A stretch of DNA of 64,000 bases from Flectonema sp. DT1601. Lineage: Eukaryota; Euglenozoa; Diplonemea; Diplonemida; Diplonemidae. Below the pieces are notes generated by a model that had not been told where the DNA came from, searched no databases, and saw only the letters and a program-made list of their open reading frames with translations. The stretch spans positions 1,302,001 to 1,366,000 of the forward strand of contig OZ025783.1 in the NCBI GenBank assembly GCA_964019425.1, given 5' to 3'. A program made the position numbers and the translations under genes. Positions 31,604 through 43,500 of the stretch are shown piece by piece. Position 1 is the first letter of the stretch. The number at the start of each line of letters is the position of its first letter.

Positions 31604-32027
31604 CTGTGAGCGTGTAACGAAAATTGCGTCCTCCTACCTAACTCTAAACCTCTTTAATCATTTACACTCATCTCGTTTATTCGGTGGAGTTATTTACACT
31701 GATGTGTTTCTAAGTCCACAATAACAAAGAATATTGGCAGCACTTTAGCTTTATCAGTTTAAGTTAAAGCCGATTCTTTTTTTTTCTCCCCCCCCTTTCT
31801 TTTTTCTTTTTCCTCCCTACCTAACAGCACATCGTTAGGTGTTATTTCTCTTTGCCTTTTCTAAGGCAAAATTGTGTTTTATGTTTTCGGATTCTGTAAT
31901 TTGCTTTTTGTCAAAGACACAAGGTAATCTTCAGCGCAATTAATTTTATCTTCTTTCATTCAGAACCTTCATCATAATCAAGTAAAAAAAATATAAAAGA
32001 AAAAAAAAAAAAAAAAAAAAAAACGAA
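31604..32027. other. Intergenic with truncated R1 repeat
   Basis: A shortened R1 copy (31726-31778) is followed by C/T tracts, a CTAACAG acceptor near 31827 and another at TTTCATTCAG ending 31963. A run of A directly precedes the cyclin ATG. No gene is seen. Confidence 0.55.
31726..31778 (+). repeat. Dispersed short repeat R1, internally deleted copy
   Basis: It shares AATATTGGCAGCAC, TTTAGCTTTATCAGTTTAAG and AAAGCCGATTCTTTTT with the full R1 copies but lacks the middle. It lies 250 bases upstream of the cyclin start, in the same orientation as the other copies. Confidence 0.65.
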
Positions 32028-32597
32028 ATGACCAAATCAAAATGCTTGTTGGCTCCAATTGCTGGACTTCTCGATTTCATGTGTGACAATAACACTGGAG
32101 AAGTATTTTATTGTGATGTTGCTTGCAGAGTGTTCAATGGAAGGATTGACATGGCAATTCAAGATTATATTCATCGGCTGTGCAGATACAGTGAGTGTTC
32201 AAAAGAAGTGATTTGTTACATGTTTTTATTATTAGGAAATGCGACGATGAACAAGTTAACAATAACTCACAGGAATGTTCACAAACTTGTACTGACTAGT
32301 TTTGTTATTTCATGTAAGTTACGAGATGACAACTATAAGTCGAATGCCTTTTATGCTGAGGTAGGAGGGGTCTCATTGGAAACCCTTAATGAAATGGAAT
32401 TATTGTTTCTGGACACTCTTCTTAAATGGGAACTTGCTGTTCTTCGTAGTGATGTCGATCTGTTGATCTCGAGGGTTGAGTTAACTTATTCGAAAATAAG
32501 ACTCTCACATCTCAAAAAAGATTCAAAGCAAACCCGCGAACAACAATCGCTGCTTAAGCAAAATGAAATCCCAGTCGAAACTGTTCCCTCTGTGTGA
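32028..32597 (+). CDS. PHO80/CYC2-type cyclin
   Basis: The 189-residue protein is a short single-fold cyclin. Diagnostic parts are IQDYIHRLCRYSECSKEVIC, THRNVHKLVLTSFVISCKLRDD and YAEVGGVSLETLNEMELLFL, which match PHO80/cyclin-P/U proteins and kinetoplastid CYC2-like cyclins. Such cyclins activate CDKs in nutrient sensing or G1 progression. The N terminus is brief and the C terminus ends in a basic/Gln-rich tail. The ATG lies after an A-rich leader and a CAG acceptor ending at 31963. Confidence 0.9.
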   Translation: MTKSKCLLAPIAGLLDFMCDNNTGEVFYCDVACRVFNGRIDMAIQDYIHRLCRYSECSKEVICYMFLLLGNATMNKLTITHRNVHKLVLTSFVISCKLRDDNYKSNAFYAEVGGVSLETLNEMELLFLDTLLKWELAVLRSDVDLLISRVELTYSKIRLSHLKKDSKQTREQQSLLKQNEIPVETVPSV

Positions 32598-33156
32598 TTC
32601 ATTCTGCAAACGGATTTTTTTTGCAGTTAAATTATTTTTTTGAGAAAACAAAAAAAAAAAACGAGAGGTGCGAAAGACAGCCCTCTAATTTCCCATTCCC
32701 CGCAATTTGCCGTTGTTCCCTGTTGTGCCTATTCGTTTTTTTTTTCTCTCTCTTTTTTTTTCTCTCGTTTTCCCTCTCCGTTTTCCTTCTTTTTCTGTCT
32801 CTCTCATTTTCTATATTTTTGAGAGTCGAGGGGAAAAAAAAAAAAAAAAAAAATTCCCCAATTCTTGCTTTCCACCAATGGTGCAATACTGAAAGTATTT
32901 TTTACCGTCTTTATTTTTTTTGTTTCCATCCGTGTCTTGTTAAACAAAGCACCACATGGATGGAAGGATAGTTTGATGTGAGTTATCGAAGCAGCGAGCG
33001 TTAGCATTCGAACTAGAGATGTATTGATTGGCATCGTAGATCATGCCGTATTTGTTTTCTTCCCTGTTGAGCTATTGTACTTTGCCTGTTTATGACTTCA
33101 TACGTAGTAGTAGTCTCTGTTCCTTATTTTAAATGTTTGTGTTGCATCATTTATCT

Positions 33157-33187
<31 letters not shown>

Positions 33188-34151
33188 GTAAGTATGCATT
33201 GCTGCTGAGAAAAAAAACAAAAAAAAAAAAAAAAAAGCTAGGGTCGATTGATGCTCAAGCAACAAAAAAAAAAAAAAAAAAAAAAAGGGAGTTGTCGGGA
33301 GTCAGTCAGGTAATAGCGTTTTTGAGGGTTTTAATCACCCCTTTTATTTATTTATGACTAAACCATTATTTTTTTCTTCCCCCTTTTTTATTATTTTTCT
33401 TATTCTTATTCTTATTGTTATTCTTGTTTTTTTTTTTTTTTTTTTTTTTTTGAATATTTTTTTTATATTCCTTTCATCATTACGTCGACAATCGTTCCCC
33501 TCCTTCCCATCCCTATTCTTGCCTTGTTTGTTTCTTCATTTTCTTTTATGACGACTTTCTTTTCTGTTGTGTTTGCCTGAAGCATTTACATTGTGTCAAG
33601 GAAAAAAAAAAAAAAAGAAATGTGAAGCTTCCCTTACTTTTTTTTTACTTTTTTGTTTTTTTTTATTTTTTTTTTAATAAACATTTGAATGAAAAAAAAT
33701 AAAATAAAAAAATATTCATGCTCTTGCACCCCGATATGCGCACTACATATGGGAGGTGTGTGTGTGGGTTTGATTTTTCCCCTTCTTCTTCTTCTTTTTT
33801 TTTTCCCCCCTTCACCTGTGCATATCAGGGATGGACTGGACTACACTCGGCTGATGTGCAGCCACGAGTTTAAGAATCCATAAGGTTTTATTAGCCAAAA
33901 GAAATGGATGTGTGCTTTTTTTTTTTTTTTTTTTTTTTGCACCGACAAAGTCGGAGAAGGAAAAAAAAAAAAAAAAAAAAGAGAAGAAACTAATTCAGAT
34001 TAAGAGCCGTTTATTAATTATGTTCAAATGTTATCTATTTACCTGTGCGCCAGTAATACTGTCTGCGGCTTTATCTGAGCGGTTTTTTTTTCTTTTTTTT
34101 TTTTTTTTCCTTCTTTCGCAGGGACGATTCTGTGTGACTTTACCTCACCTG

Positions 34152-34346
34152 ATGGGACTTAATAAAGAGCTTCCCTCGTCCATAATTACTGCACTTCGCA
34201 CACTTGTACTGTGCGAAGGATTAATTCACCCACGCTACGATTTCTTTGGTAGCAACCTTGGAACGTTGTGCGTGTTCGATGTTACTCATATTAATAAAAT
34301 CGAGAAACAAGAGATTCCGTCTTCTCATCTGACGGTTTTTTTTTAA
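34152..34346 (+). CDS. Doubtful small ORF with a good splice acceptor
   Basis: A 64-residue frame (MGLNKELPSSIITALRTLVL, later DFFGSNLGTLCVFDVTHINK) follows a very long T tract and a CTTTCGCAG acceptor about 30 bases upstream. Its composition is more coding-like than its surroundings. A nine-base-arm hairpin (34194-34218) lies inside it. No family is recognised, and it may be a chance frame or an exon remnant. Confidence 0.25.
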   Translation: MGLNKELPSSIITALRTLVLCEGLIHPRYDFFGSNLGTLCVFDVTHINKIEKQEIPSSHLTVFF

Positions 34347-35269
34347 CTTTTTTTATTTTTATTTATTCCTACACTTTTATGTTCTTGTTCTTGCTATCTG
34401 GTTTTTTTGTATTTTTATTTATTTATTTATTATTCTTTTTTTCTTTTTTTTTTTTTTGGTAACCTACAATTAATTGTAGGGACAAAAACAAAAAAACAAA
34501 AAAAAAACAAAAACAAAACAATGTTGGGAGACACAAGCAACACCAACAACAATAACAACAACAACAACAACAACAACAACAAAAAAATAACAACATTACT
34601 GATTTGCAATTTCTCAACGTCTCTCTCCTCTTCTCATGTGACAATTTCGCGATACTGAAAGCAGGTGACTGGCTGGCTCATTGTCTGATCTTTCTTCTGT
34701 GTTGGAAGCAGGAGTCTCGGCCATGGTTATCGCACCTTTATTTAGCGTTGTGTTGCCTTGGTTAAAGTTAGCTCGCAAAAAAAAAAAAAAAAAATTCCTA
34801 ATCATTCCATCTCTATCTAATGAGGCATTTGAATTTGTTCCCCAACAGGCAACGAGACGCCTTTAAATACAATGCTCTGTTAGTGTTGGTAATAGTTCAG
34901 TACATGTTATGTTGTTGTGCTGTTGCATATCTCAGCAGTTGAGGTTTTGCCCTATACTGCTCGTGAAAACGAAGCGTAGGGAAAAGACTTTGATTTGATG
35001 CTTTCTAAAATGTGGTTTTTTGTTTTATCCTTCGAATTTCTGTTCTGAATGCAGAAAAAAAGTTAACAGCGAGTGTCGTTGTGCCACACTCGGATTTTTA
35101 GGGGGGAATGAGCAAGAATAATATAACCACGGCAACTGCTGTATTTCCCATAGCGATTTGAACAGTTTTGCTGTGTCTGGGTGGACGTTGTCCTTTCCTT
35201 CCTTTCTTGCGGTCGGCTCCCAACATCCCTCTGTCGCTTTGTGACTGTCGGAATCGACGTGTTTCAGTT

Positions 35270-35712
35270 AAAGGAAAGTTGGTAATCCTTTCCAGCTCTC
35301 AGCCTGACTGGATTCCGTTTTAGAGTTGTTAATTAGGAGGATGTTATCAGATGTCAGATATGTTCTCATTTCTTCTATAGATATTCTAACTGTTTGCCTC
35401 TCCTTTACACACAACTCGATGATCTGGTCATTTTTTCCCCCTTCTTTTTTTTTCCCCTTCACTGTTGCTGCGGAATATTGTTCTTCATGCGACTCGTAGA
35501 TTTTAACTTGTACTGAAGGTACTGCTGAGTACTTACACGATTCTCTAGACGCCTTTGGCACTCGTGAAGTCGGCTACGACCGCTTTCGGTTTGTAAGTAC
35601 ATATCATTCCAACTCGGTTCTTGCTTTGGCTGATTCCATCAGTCGTCCCATCGGTGTTATTCATGGTGGGAGTTCCCGGAAATCCAGCCTAGATTTAAAT
35701 TTCGAAAAGTAA
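35270..35712 (+). mobile_element. Possible remnant of an old retroelement (RNase H region)
   Basis: A patch of this island reads like protein and contains SVLALADSISRPI, which resembles the (A)D(A/S)(L/I)SR motif that follows the RNase H domain in several retroelement families. The element is broken, looks old and has no recognisable ends. The similarity is short and could be chance. Confidence 0.2.
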
Positions 35713-36554
35713 CCTTGCATTCTGCTCTGCTAATAAGCTCTCCGTCTGAGTGACACGGTCACGTGTAAAGGCGGCCTTGTTATTAACGTGCGACTTACGA
35801 CTGATGTACGCCATGATTGAGTTGGAATCCTAAGCCTGCTACTGACAATCAGATTTAGGTAAATCAATGAAGGCAAGAATCGTTTAATAGAGACAAAGTG
35901 AATTCTTGAACAACAGAAAAAGAATTATGACTTCCTTCGAACAGCGACAGTACGATTATTGGTTTCTTGAATAGCAATTTCGTTCTTTTTTTTTTTTTTT
36001 TTGAGATTTGCTGTTCTTTTTACTATTGTCAATTGTATCACCCTCCCCAATTCCAAGTTTTCTTTTTTTTATTTGTTTTTTTTCGGAGGAAATTTGCAAG
36101 TCTTTTTTTCGTGTACTTATGCCTTAAAGAACGTTAGGGTATAAAGACCCTTGGTACAGTTTATCACACCGTGAAGAAATACTTGATAGAAAACTGATTA
36201 TGGAAACCTCGACAAGAAGTAGAAAAAAATTTGAGTTGTCAAAACTGTGACAAGCCAAACAGTCTCTTATTGTTAGTAATTATCACCTTCGGGAATAGAG
36301 CTACCTCCGAAGGACCTGCGCTAGATACTTTTTTTTTTTTTTTTTTTTTTTTAGCGAATTGGCTACAGAGGAAAGACCTAATTCTCCAAGATAAAAGATG
36401 AAGCATCGTCGCTTATCCTGAAGGGCAGTGTCTTTATTGCGTGATATCATGCAATGATTGAAATTATGTTTTTTTTTTTTTTTTTTTTTTTTCTCCCCCT
36501 CCTTTTATTCAAAAGGATGTGACCTGTCGTTCGATTTACGTAAATGTCACATGG

Positions 36555-36585
<31 letters not shown>

Positions 36586-37017
36586 AGTCTTTCAGGTTTC
36601 CTCAATATATTTTTATAACTTATTTTTTGCGTGACTATACTCACCATTGTCTTGCGTGTGCAGCTTAATCTGTCAAGAAAAAAAAAAAAAAAAAAACGGG
36701 AAATTTATTTTATATTTTCTATTCCTTTCTCTGCGACGTTCAGTTCCAAGACTGAGCTACGATTTTTTGCATCGGCAATTTTTCTTTTTTTCTTCTTCTT
36801 TTTTTTTTTTTTTTTGCTGCATCTGGCAAGCACACATAAAAAAATGAAAAAAAAATTTCTTTTTTGTCCACCTAACTCAATTACTAATTATTCTAAGTAC
36901 TACGATGCGGATTGGGTCCTCTGTTGCTGTGAGGCACTCATAATATACAGTAACGTTGGATTAAAAAACTAACTACTGATTAATCTAGGTACTGAATGCT
37001 ATTAGAAAGCAGCTGTC

Positions 37018-37050
<33 letters not shown>

Positions 37051-39860
37051 ATTCTTCCTCCTTCCCCCCACTACTGCCTTTTTTTCCGATCATAGTTCGG
37101 TTGCATTTTTTGCCTTCTATTTTGACTAACCATGTTCAGACGCTCTTTGACGATTTGAAAAATTTCATTGCGTATTGCAATAACGATTTCACATGAAAAT
37201 TTTTTATTATTATTTATCTTTTTTGATTTAAAAAAAAAAAAACAATTCAATTAAGCGACACATCAATCACTGGTTAAAGGCGAAGTGAATTTCTTTTTTG
37301 AGATTAATTTAAACGTTGATTTCCTCTTATTTATTTATTTTTTTTTTCTTCCCCCTCCATCTCAGAAATAGAATAAAAGAGAGAAACCATGTTGCTTTTT
37401 TTTAGGCACGTATAAACCGTGGATGCTTTGCATATTCAGAAGAAGAAAAAAAATTGGGTTCGTTCTTTTTTTTTTTTTTTTCTCCCCTTTTTTTACCATG
37501 ACTGGTGTTTGCTGGTGAGCCAGTCCAGGCTTGCTTAATGCGACAGATTTAATTGTTTTTTAAAAGACATGTTATCCACGACAATTTACTCGCCGTCAGT
37601 TCCTTACTTTGGAAGTAAGGTGTTGACTAGAGGTACATACTTTATATATATATTTTTTTTAAATTTTTATCATTTCATCCCCCCCATGTCCCGGAATTAC
37701 CGGATTCGACCACGTCTTCTGGTCAATAAGACAAACCAAATATAATTTTCCCTTTTTATATTTTCTTTTTTCTAAACGTAATTTTTTTCTTTGATTAACA
37801 ACTACGAAATATTTTTTTTTTTTTCAGTCAAGTCGTACTTTGATATTAATTTTGTTTTTAATACCCTAAAAGTTGTTGTTGTTTTTTTACATTGTCAAAG
37901 TTTAATTGTCGTCATCATACTATCATTATTTCTTTTTTAAATTCTGTATACGAACTGCATTTTCTCGCCTCCTTAGCTTTGGAAGTAGGAGTCGCGTGTG
38001 AAAAATCAGTGACGACACATCTGGTTCTTGCCTTTATCTTAATTAAGCTTTTTGTAAACGCTGATGAGTACTCATATTCAGTCAGCAATTAGAATACAAA
38101 TGAATCAATTTTTTTTGTTTTCCCATCTTCGTTTTTTTTTCAATTCGCCTCCTCAACTTTGGAAGTGGGAGTTGCGCCTGTGGGGGGAAAAAAAAAAAAA
38201 AAAATATGCAGAAAAATATCCTAATTGTGATAATTTTAAGTTCTGCATTTTTTTTTTTTTTTTTTTTTTCCCTTCTTTTTTTGAAAATGACTGCTACACC
38301 TACAAAAGAAATAATATAACAAATTTAATTATTAACCATCATTCTTTCTGAGCTGCATTTGTTTTTTTTAAAATTGTAAAAAAAAAATCTCATTTCAGCT
38401 TATTATTGATATTCTGCTTCGGCGGAGATGTTTATATATTCCTCCGCATCTTGTTTTCCCCCCATTTATTTGCAGTCATTTACTACGCTGCCGCTGACAG
38501 TCAAGATTGTCGGAGAAATTGTTGTTCCTTTTGAGCTTGAAAATACAGTATCAAATTACCCCCAATTCCTATCGTTGATGAAAATTCAAAAAAAAAAAAA
38601 AAAAAAAATCCCCATTGTGGAATGAATGGCCTGACAAGCATGTTAGTTTTTTTTTTTTTTTTTTCATAACTTAATACGAACTATCCTTTGCTGAATAAAA
38701 TTACCTAAGCATGCAATGGATCTTTTCTTCGTAGCTGAAGCTCTTTAAAGGCACATCTGTTTGTATTGATTCCTTCCCTTCTATATTTTCCTATTCTACT
38801 TTTTTTTGCTTATGGGTGGTTTTTAGCGGCGTAATTTCTTTCGAAAATAAGTAATACGCTCAAAGCACTACTCCATATAGCAATCAACCTACACGACATT
38901 CTGTTGAGGAGGGTTACCGTTCCGATGGTGGCTGATTCCGATTCCCATATTAGCGTGTGTTACGTTGTGTGTTTTTACCTTGTTCACTGTTGTCCACCTT
39001 TTTTTTTTTTTTTTTTTTTCTCCAAATATTTTATTTTGACTCCTCCCCTTATAGCAACTTTTTCATAGTTGTGCTTTGAACTAGAATATTTCTTCCTTTA
39101 TTGTGTAGCACGATAAAAGGGTTTTCTATTCGAAGTACAATTTATATTAGTATGCTGCGGCTTTGTTGTATTTCTAATGCTTTGTTTCGCATGTGCTTTA
39201 CTTAGCATCCAAGGCTTGTCTTCAGGAAAAAAAAAAAAAAAAAAAAAAACCCTGCTAACTCTTTCTTATAGAATTTAATAAAAAAAAAAAAAAAAAAAAA
39301 GATCATTATTTTACCTAAAAATGGAACACTTTCTTTCGAAAACTACGTAGATTTACTTGTTTATAAAACCATCATCATCTGTGTTTTACTTACAATTAGC
39401 TATTACTCACTCACAAAACTAAGAAATAAACATGAAAAAAAATTTATTTTTTATTTTTTTTTATTTGAAATTGGGCAATCTAAATTTTCGTGGTTAAACA
39501 AATCTAGGTTCTGAGTCTTCGTTTGTCTTAGTCACACACAAAAGTTACTAAAAAAAACGAACTTTTTACACCGTTTTTTTAAGTGCTGTTCTATTCTACA
39601 CTGTGTTTACACTTTTTCATTTTTTTTTTTTTTTTTCCTTTTCTTTTTCTTTCATGAAGAGCGTGCAGTAAAAGAAAAAAAAAACTGAACAATATCCACG
39701 TAAAGTAAACACATCTTATCGACCGTCACTTGAGGCTCTCTTTTGGTGTTTATTTACGGTGGGATTTTCCCCTGATTAAACCGACCGATACCAAAAGTAA
39801 CAATAATTTTTTTTAAAAAAAAAGATTTTTTTTTATACTAGCGTGCGAAGAAAATTACCC

Positions 39861-39884
39861 CTCTCTCTCTCTCTCTCTCTCTCT
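39861..39884. repeat. CT dinucleotide microsatellite
   Basis: Twelve perfect CT units occur within the gene-poor region. No function is visible. Confidence 0.95.
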
Positions 39885-40595
39885 TTCTATTCTGGTGAAG
39901 GTCATGGCGTGTTCTTCCCTTTGGCGAAAAAAGATTGGTCTCTTACACTGCCTGCTTTGTGTATGTAGTGGGTCTGGGTAGACACTTACCCCTGCTGGTC
40001 AGTTTACGTCTCTTCTCGTCTGTGAGAGTCTCATGCTTGTAATAACTTGTGAGCTTCTCCAGAAGTTTGACCTCCCTGACTTCGATAAATAAATAAAATA
40101 TGCGCGCATTTGGAAGATGCAACTTACCCATCAGACACGACTGAGCGCATAGTAAATCCGTTTGATTTTTTTGTATACCCCGACTTTGACATCTGTATCA
40201 TGTCAATGAGTACAGCGCCGCCGATATTGACGCGTACTTCACAACTTCGCAAGAAAGGTGTTATCGTAACAGTGTGTAATTAAAAAAAAAAACAAATGTG
40301 AATTACTTTTGTGTCAAGTGCCTCCTATTTTCAACAAGCAGATTAAACATATTCCTTCCCATCCCAAAAGACGTTATTGACGTTCTTTTTTTTTTTCACT
40401 CACACCAATTCTAACTGCCGTAGCCACACTGTTTTTTTGCTTTATCATTATTCGTTCGCTTTGTACAGGAATAACATGAGAGTCTGGAGGATCTTTTTTG
40501 TGTTTTGAAAAAAAAAAAAAATAATGAAAAAAAAATTCTTATATCACAACAGGGGGACGGGAAGATAAAACAGAAGAGAGTCTGACCCCACAACA

Positions 40596-43500
40596 ATGCC
40601 GAGTAAGAAGAAACCTTTCCAATCCCCCGAACAAGGATTGTTGGACGGTCTGATGGCCAGTAGTAGAGCAGCTAATGATGGAGTTCAGTTAGACTACTCA
40701 CTTGATGGCGATATGGAGAATTGCACGACATGCGGATATGGAAACGACAAAGGCTTCACAGAATGTATTAGTTGCGGAGAAGCACCAAAACCAATCGACA
40801 ATGAAGTTATGAACATAGGTACTAATTTTAGTACTGAAAATGATCGAAATACAATGGCCACCTTACCAACACCGACCTCATCAGTTTCCGACATCTACGA
40901 TACGTTTTCCAGTTCAGACTACGATGATGAAATAGTAATCTGCGGTAATTGTAAATACGGCAACAAAGAAGGATCCACAGTATGTGAACTCTGCCAACAG
41001 ATAATTAGCCAACGTCAAGCCCAATCAAAAGCAAAGATAAAGAAGTCAGCCACAGCACACCTAGCAAGACCATGTGTTGCATGCAGCTATGAGAATAATC
41101 CAGGAGCGAGGTACTGTAGTATTTGTGCGACTAACTTAGGAGGTGATCCTTGGCAATGTCCAAGGTGTACGATGACATGTTCTACCTTAGCAATCGAATG
41201 CCGAAGATGTCATGGTCCAAGACCAAGTCACACACTTGAAGGCAGGGCTGTCGAAGCCGGGCTCGGTGTCACAGACGTTAAAATTTCTATCGAATCTGAT
41301 TGGGTTTTATTTCCCGAAGCTCGCAAATGGGTCGAAGGAGTCAGTAGATGCACTCTTGACACATCTGAAATAATCGATACCGACAACAAGATAAAAGTCC
41401 CTTCTTCACTTCCCGATGGATCTGTTTACCCAAATACAAAGAAAGAAGAAGAAACTCTCAAAACTTTAAAAGAAGGTGACACAGTCTGGACTCGAGAATA
41501 TGATGACCGAATGAAACATCAGAGATGTGGATGGGGAGAACATTTAAAAAAGTTCTGTGGTGAGGAAGCGGAAATCGTTAAAGTATTAACGACAGAAGAC
41601 GGAAGAGCCCAAACACTCGTTCGATTTACGACTGCAAAACTAGATAAGACAGTTCATGTTCCTGAAGAAAGACGTAACACTGCATGGTTTGATTATGAAT
41701 GGATCCAATGTGCTGCTGGAACACAAATGCCAGTCCCACCAGGAGGTTGGTACGAAACGTTACTAAAATTCCCTCTATCAATTGGAGACACTGCTCGAAT
41801 CCGTCCATACGACCCTCTCATGCAACGAATGAAATGCGGTTGGGACGCCCGCATGAAAGAATTAAACGGCAAGGCTGGAATCATCACTCGCATTCTCGTA
41901 ACATCAAAATTCGCACAAGTAAACCTTTCATTTTCACTACCCAATCAACAACAAGCCACTTCATGGTGGGATATTGAGTGGATTGACGTACCTCCTTATC
42001 TCGTTGATAGGAATTTTCAATGTGTGACGACTGGTCTGTGCAGTGGCTCAGTCACAATAAAAGCTATCAACGTTAGACAGTGTCCAAGAGATCACGAATG
42101 TCGATGGGTTACTAATCCATACCACCAACGTGGAGGTTCAGTAGAATGTGAGGGATGCCGTCGTAGTTCAATAAGAGATGAAGAAGTCCTTCATTGTGCA
42201 ATCTGCGAGTATGATCTCTGTAAGCAATGTGCTGGTGTTGACAGCGTTGTTGAAAGAACAAAGTCAGCAATAAGAACTCTTAGTACAATTGTTTGGTTAG
42301 GAGACCTCCCCCAACCTTGGATCGATCCTATCACAAAACGTCTCCAACAAAAGAACGATAAAATAGCTCTCCGCAGAATAGAACTATCCTGTAAAAGATC
42401 AGCTCTACACATCTGTGTAATGGGTGATGTTAGTATGATTGCTAATATGTTTGATGGTCAATTTCTTCGTAAAGTCCACGGCGATAAAGTAACCGCCGGA
42501 GGTACAAAACTAACAAACCCAATCAGTAAAGTAGACCAGGGAGTTCTTCATGCTATTGAACGAGCCTTTGAGTGTTCAGTCGTAACACCTCCTTCTGATC
42601 CTTCTGTTCATCAAGGAACAGCTGCATTCTTAGGTGCTGCTGACCAGCGTTCTGCAGCAGCTAATAAGTTAGTTTGGTATTCTGCTTCACGTAGAACAGT
42701 TATAAGAGTTCATCCATTAGAGAGAGGTGTTGTTCTAAGGAAGTTACCAGAGATTCGTAAGAAAGCTCGTTGTCATGTCTCACTAGATCATGGTTGTATT
42801 ATAAAGCTTATTGGACTTCCTAACTGTGTTCGAGTTACCAAACAAGCAATTCAACAACTTCTATCAACTCATCGACATGAACTACAAAAGACTAGAGCAG
42901 ATAAAGTTATGACTGTAGTAGTTTCAGAATTGTGTGAAGTACGTCTTCAGCTTCGTGTCACCGAAGCACTCAAAACAGTTCTTTCTCAACTTCATGAACC
43001 AAACTCAATGAGGGATGGGAGAAAGAAGTTTGACACTAACAAGAAACGACAAACTGTTGAAAACCAGAGCAGACAGATTCGAAAACGAGTTCAGGAAGAG
43101 TTGAGTGAGATCCACAAAGTGAATTGTCAGGAATTACAAAAACTGTCACTTCCAAAGAGTGAAATCACACTTCCGACTAATATCGCTGGTGTGAGAGCCT
43201 TCCATGTTGGTGATCAGGTAGTTAGAGGAGCTGACTGGGAGTGGGACAATCAAGACGGTGGTGTCGGACAAGTTGGTCGAGTTTTTGATTTCCCACTCCG
43301 TAACGAAATGCACGAAGGAGGACTAGTTGACGGATGGCTTGGTATCGAATGGCCTAACGGTTCTCGATTTAATTACCGTGTTGGACGAGAGCAAAGTGTT
43401 GTTCACGCATCCCAAGAAGGCGAAAATCTCGGAGAAGACGGCAACGATGAAGAAGAGATAACTCAAAGATTAATAAGACATAAACAAGTTTATTTAAATT

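Larger units (their letters stand above)
32598..40595. other. 8 kb gene-poor, homopolymer-rich region
   Basis: No convincing gene is present in these 8 kb apart from one doubtful short frame (34152-34346). The sequence is packed with A and T runs of 15-28 bases, C/T patches, a CAA/AAC microsatellite near 34544-34581 and (CT)12 at 39861-39884. A less homopolymeric island at about 34900-36330 may hold a remnant of an old element. Hairpins lie at 34194-34218, 36286-36313, 37602-37620, 37971-37993 and 38151-38173. An acceptor at 40552 serves the next gene. I see no tRNA or rRNA gene. Confidence 0.6.

Noticed and set aside
32632-33551. Several 60-125 residue frames in the gene-poor region
   Set aside because: They are poly-Phe, poly-Lys or Ser/Phe-rich products of homopolymers on either strand.
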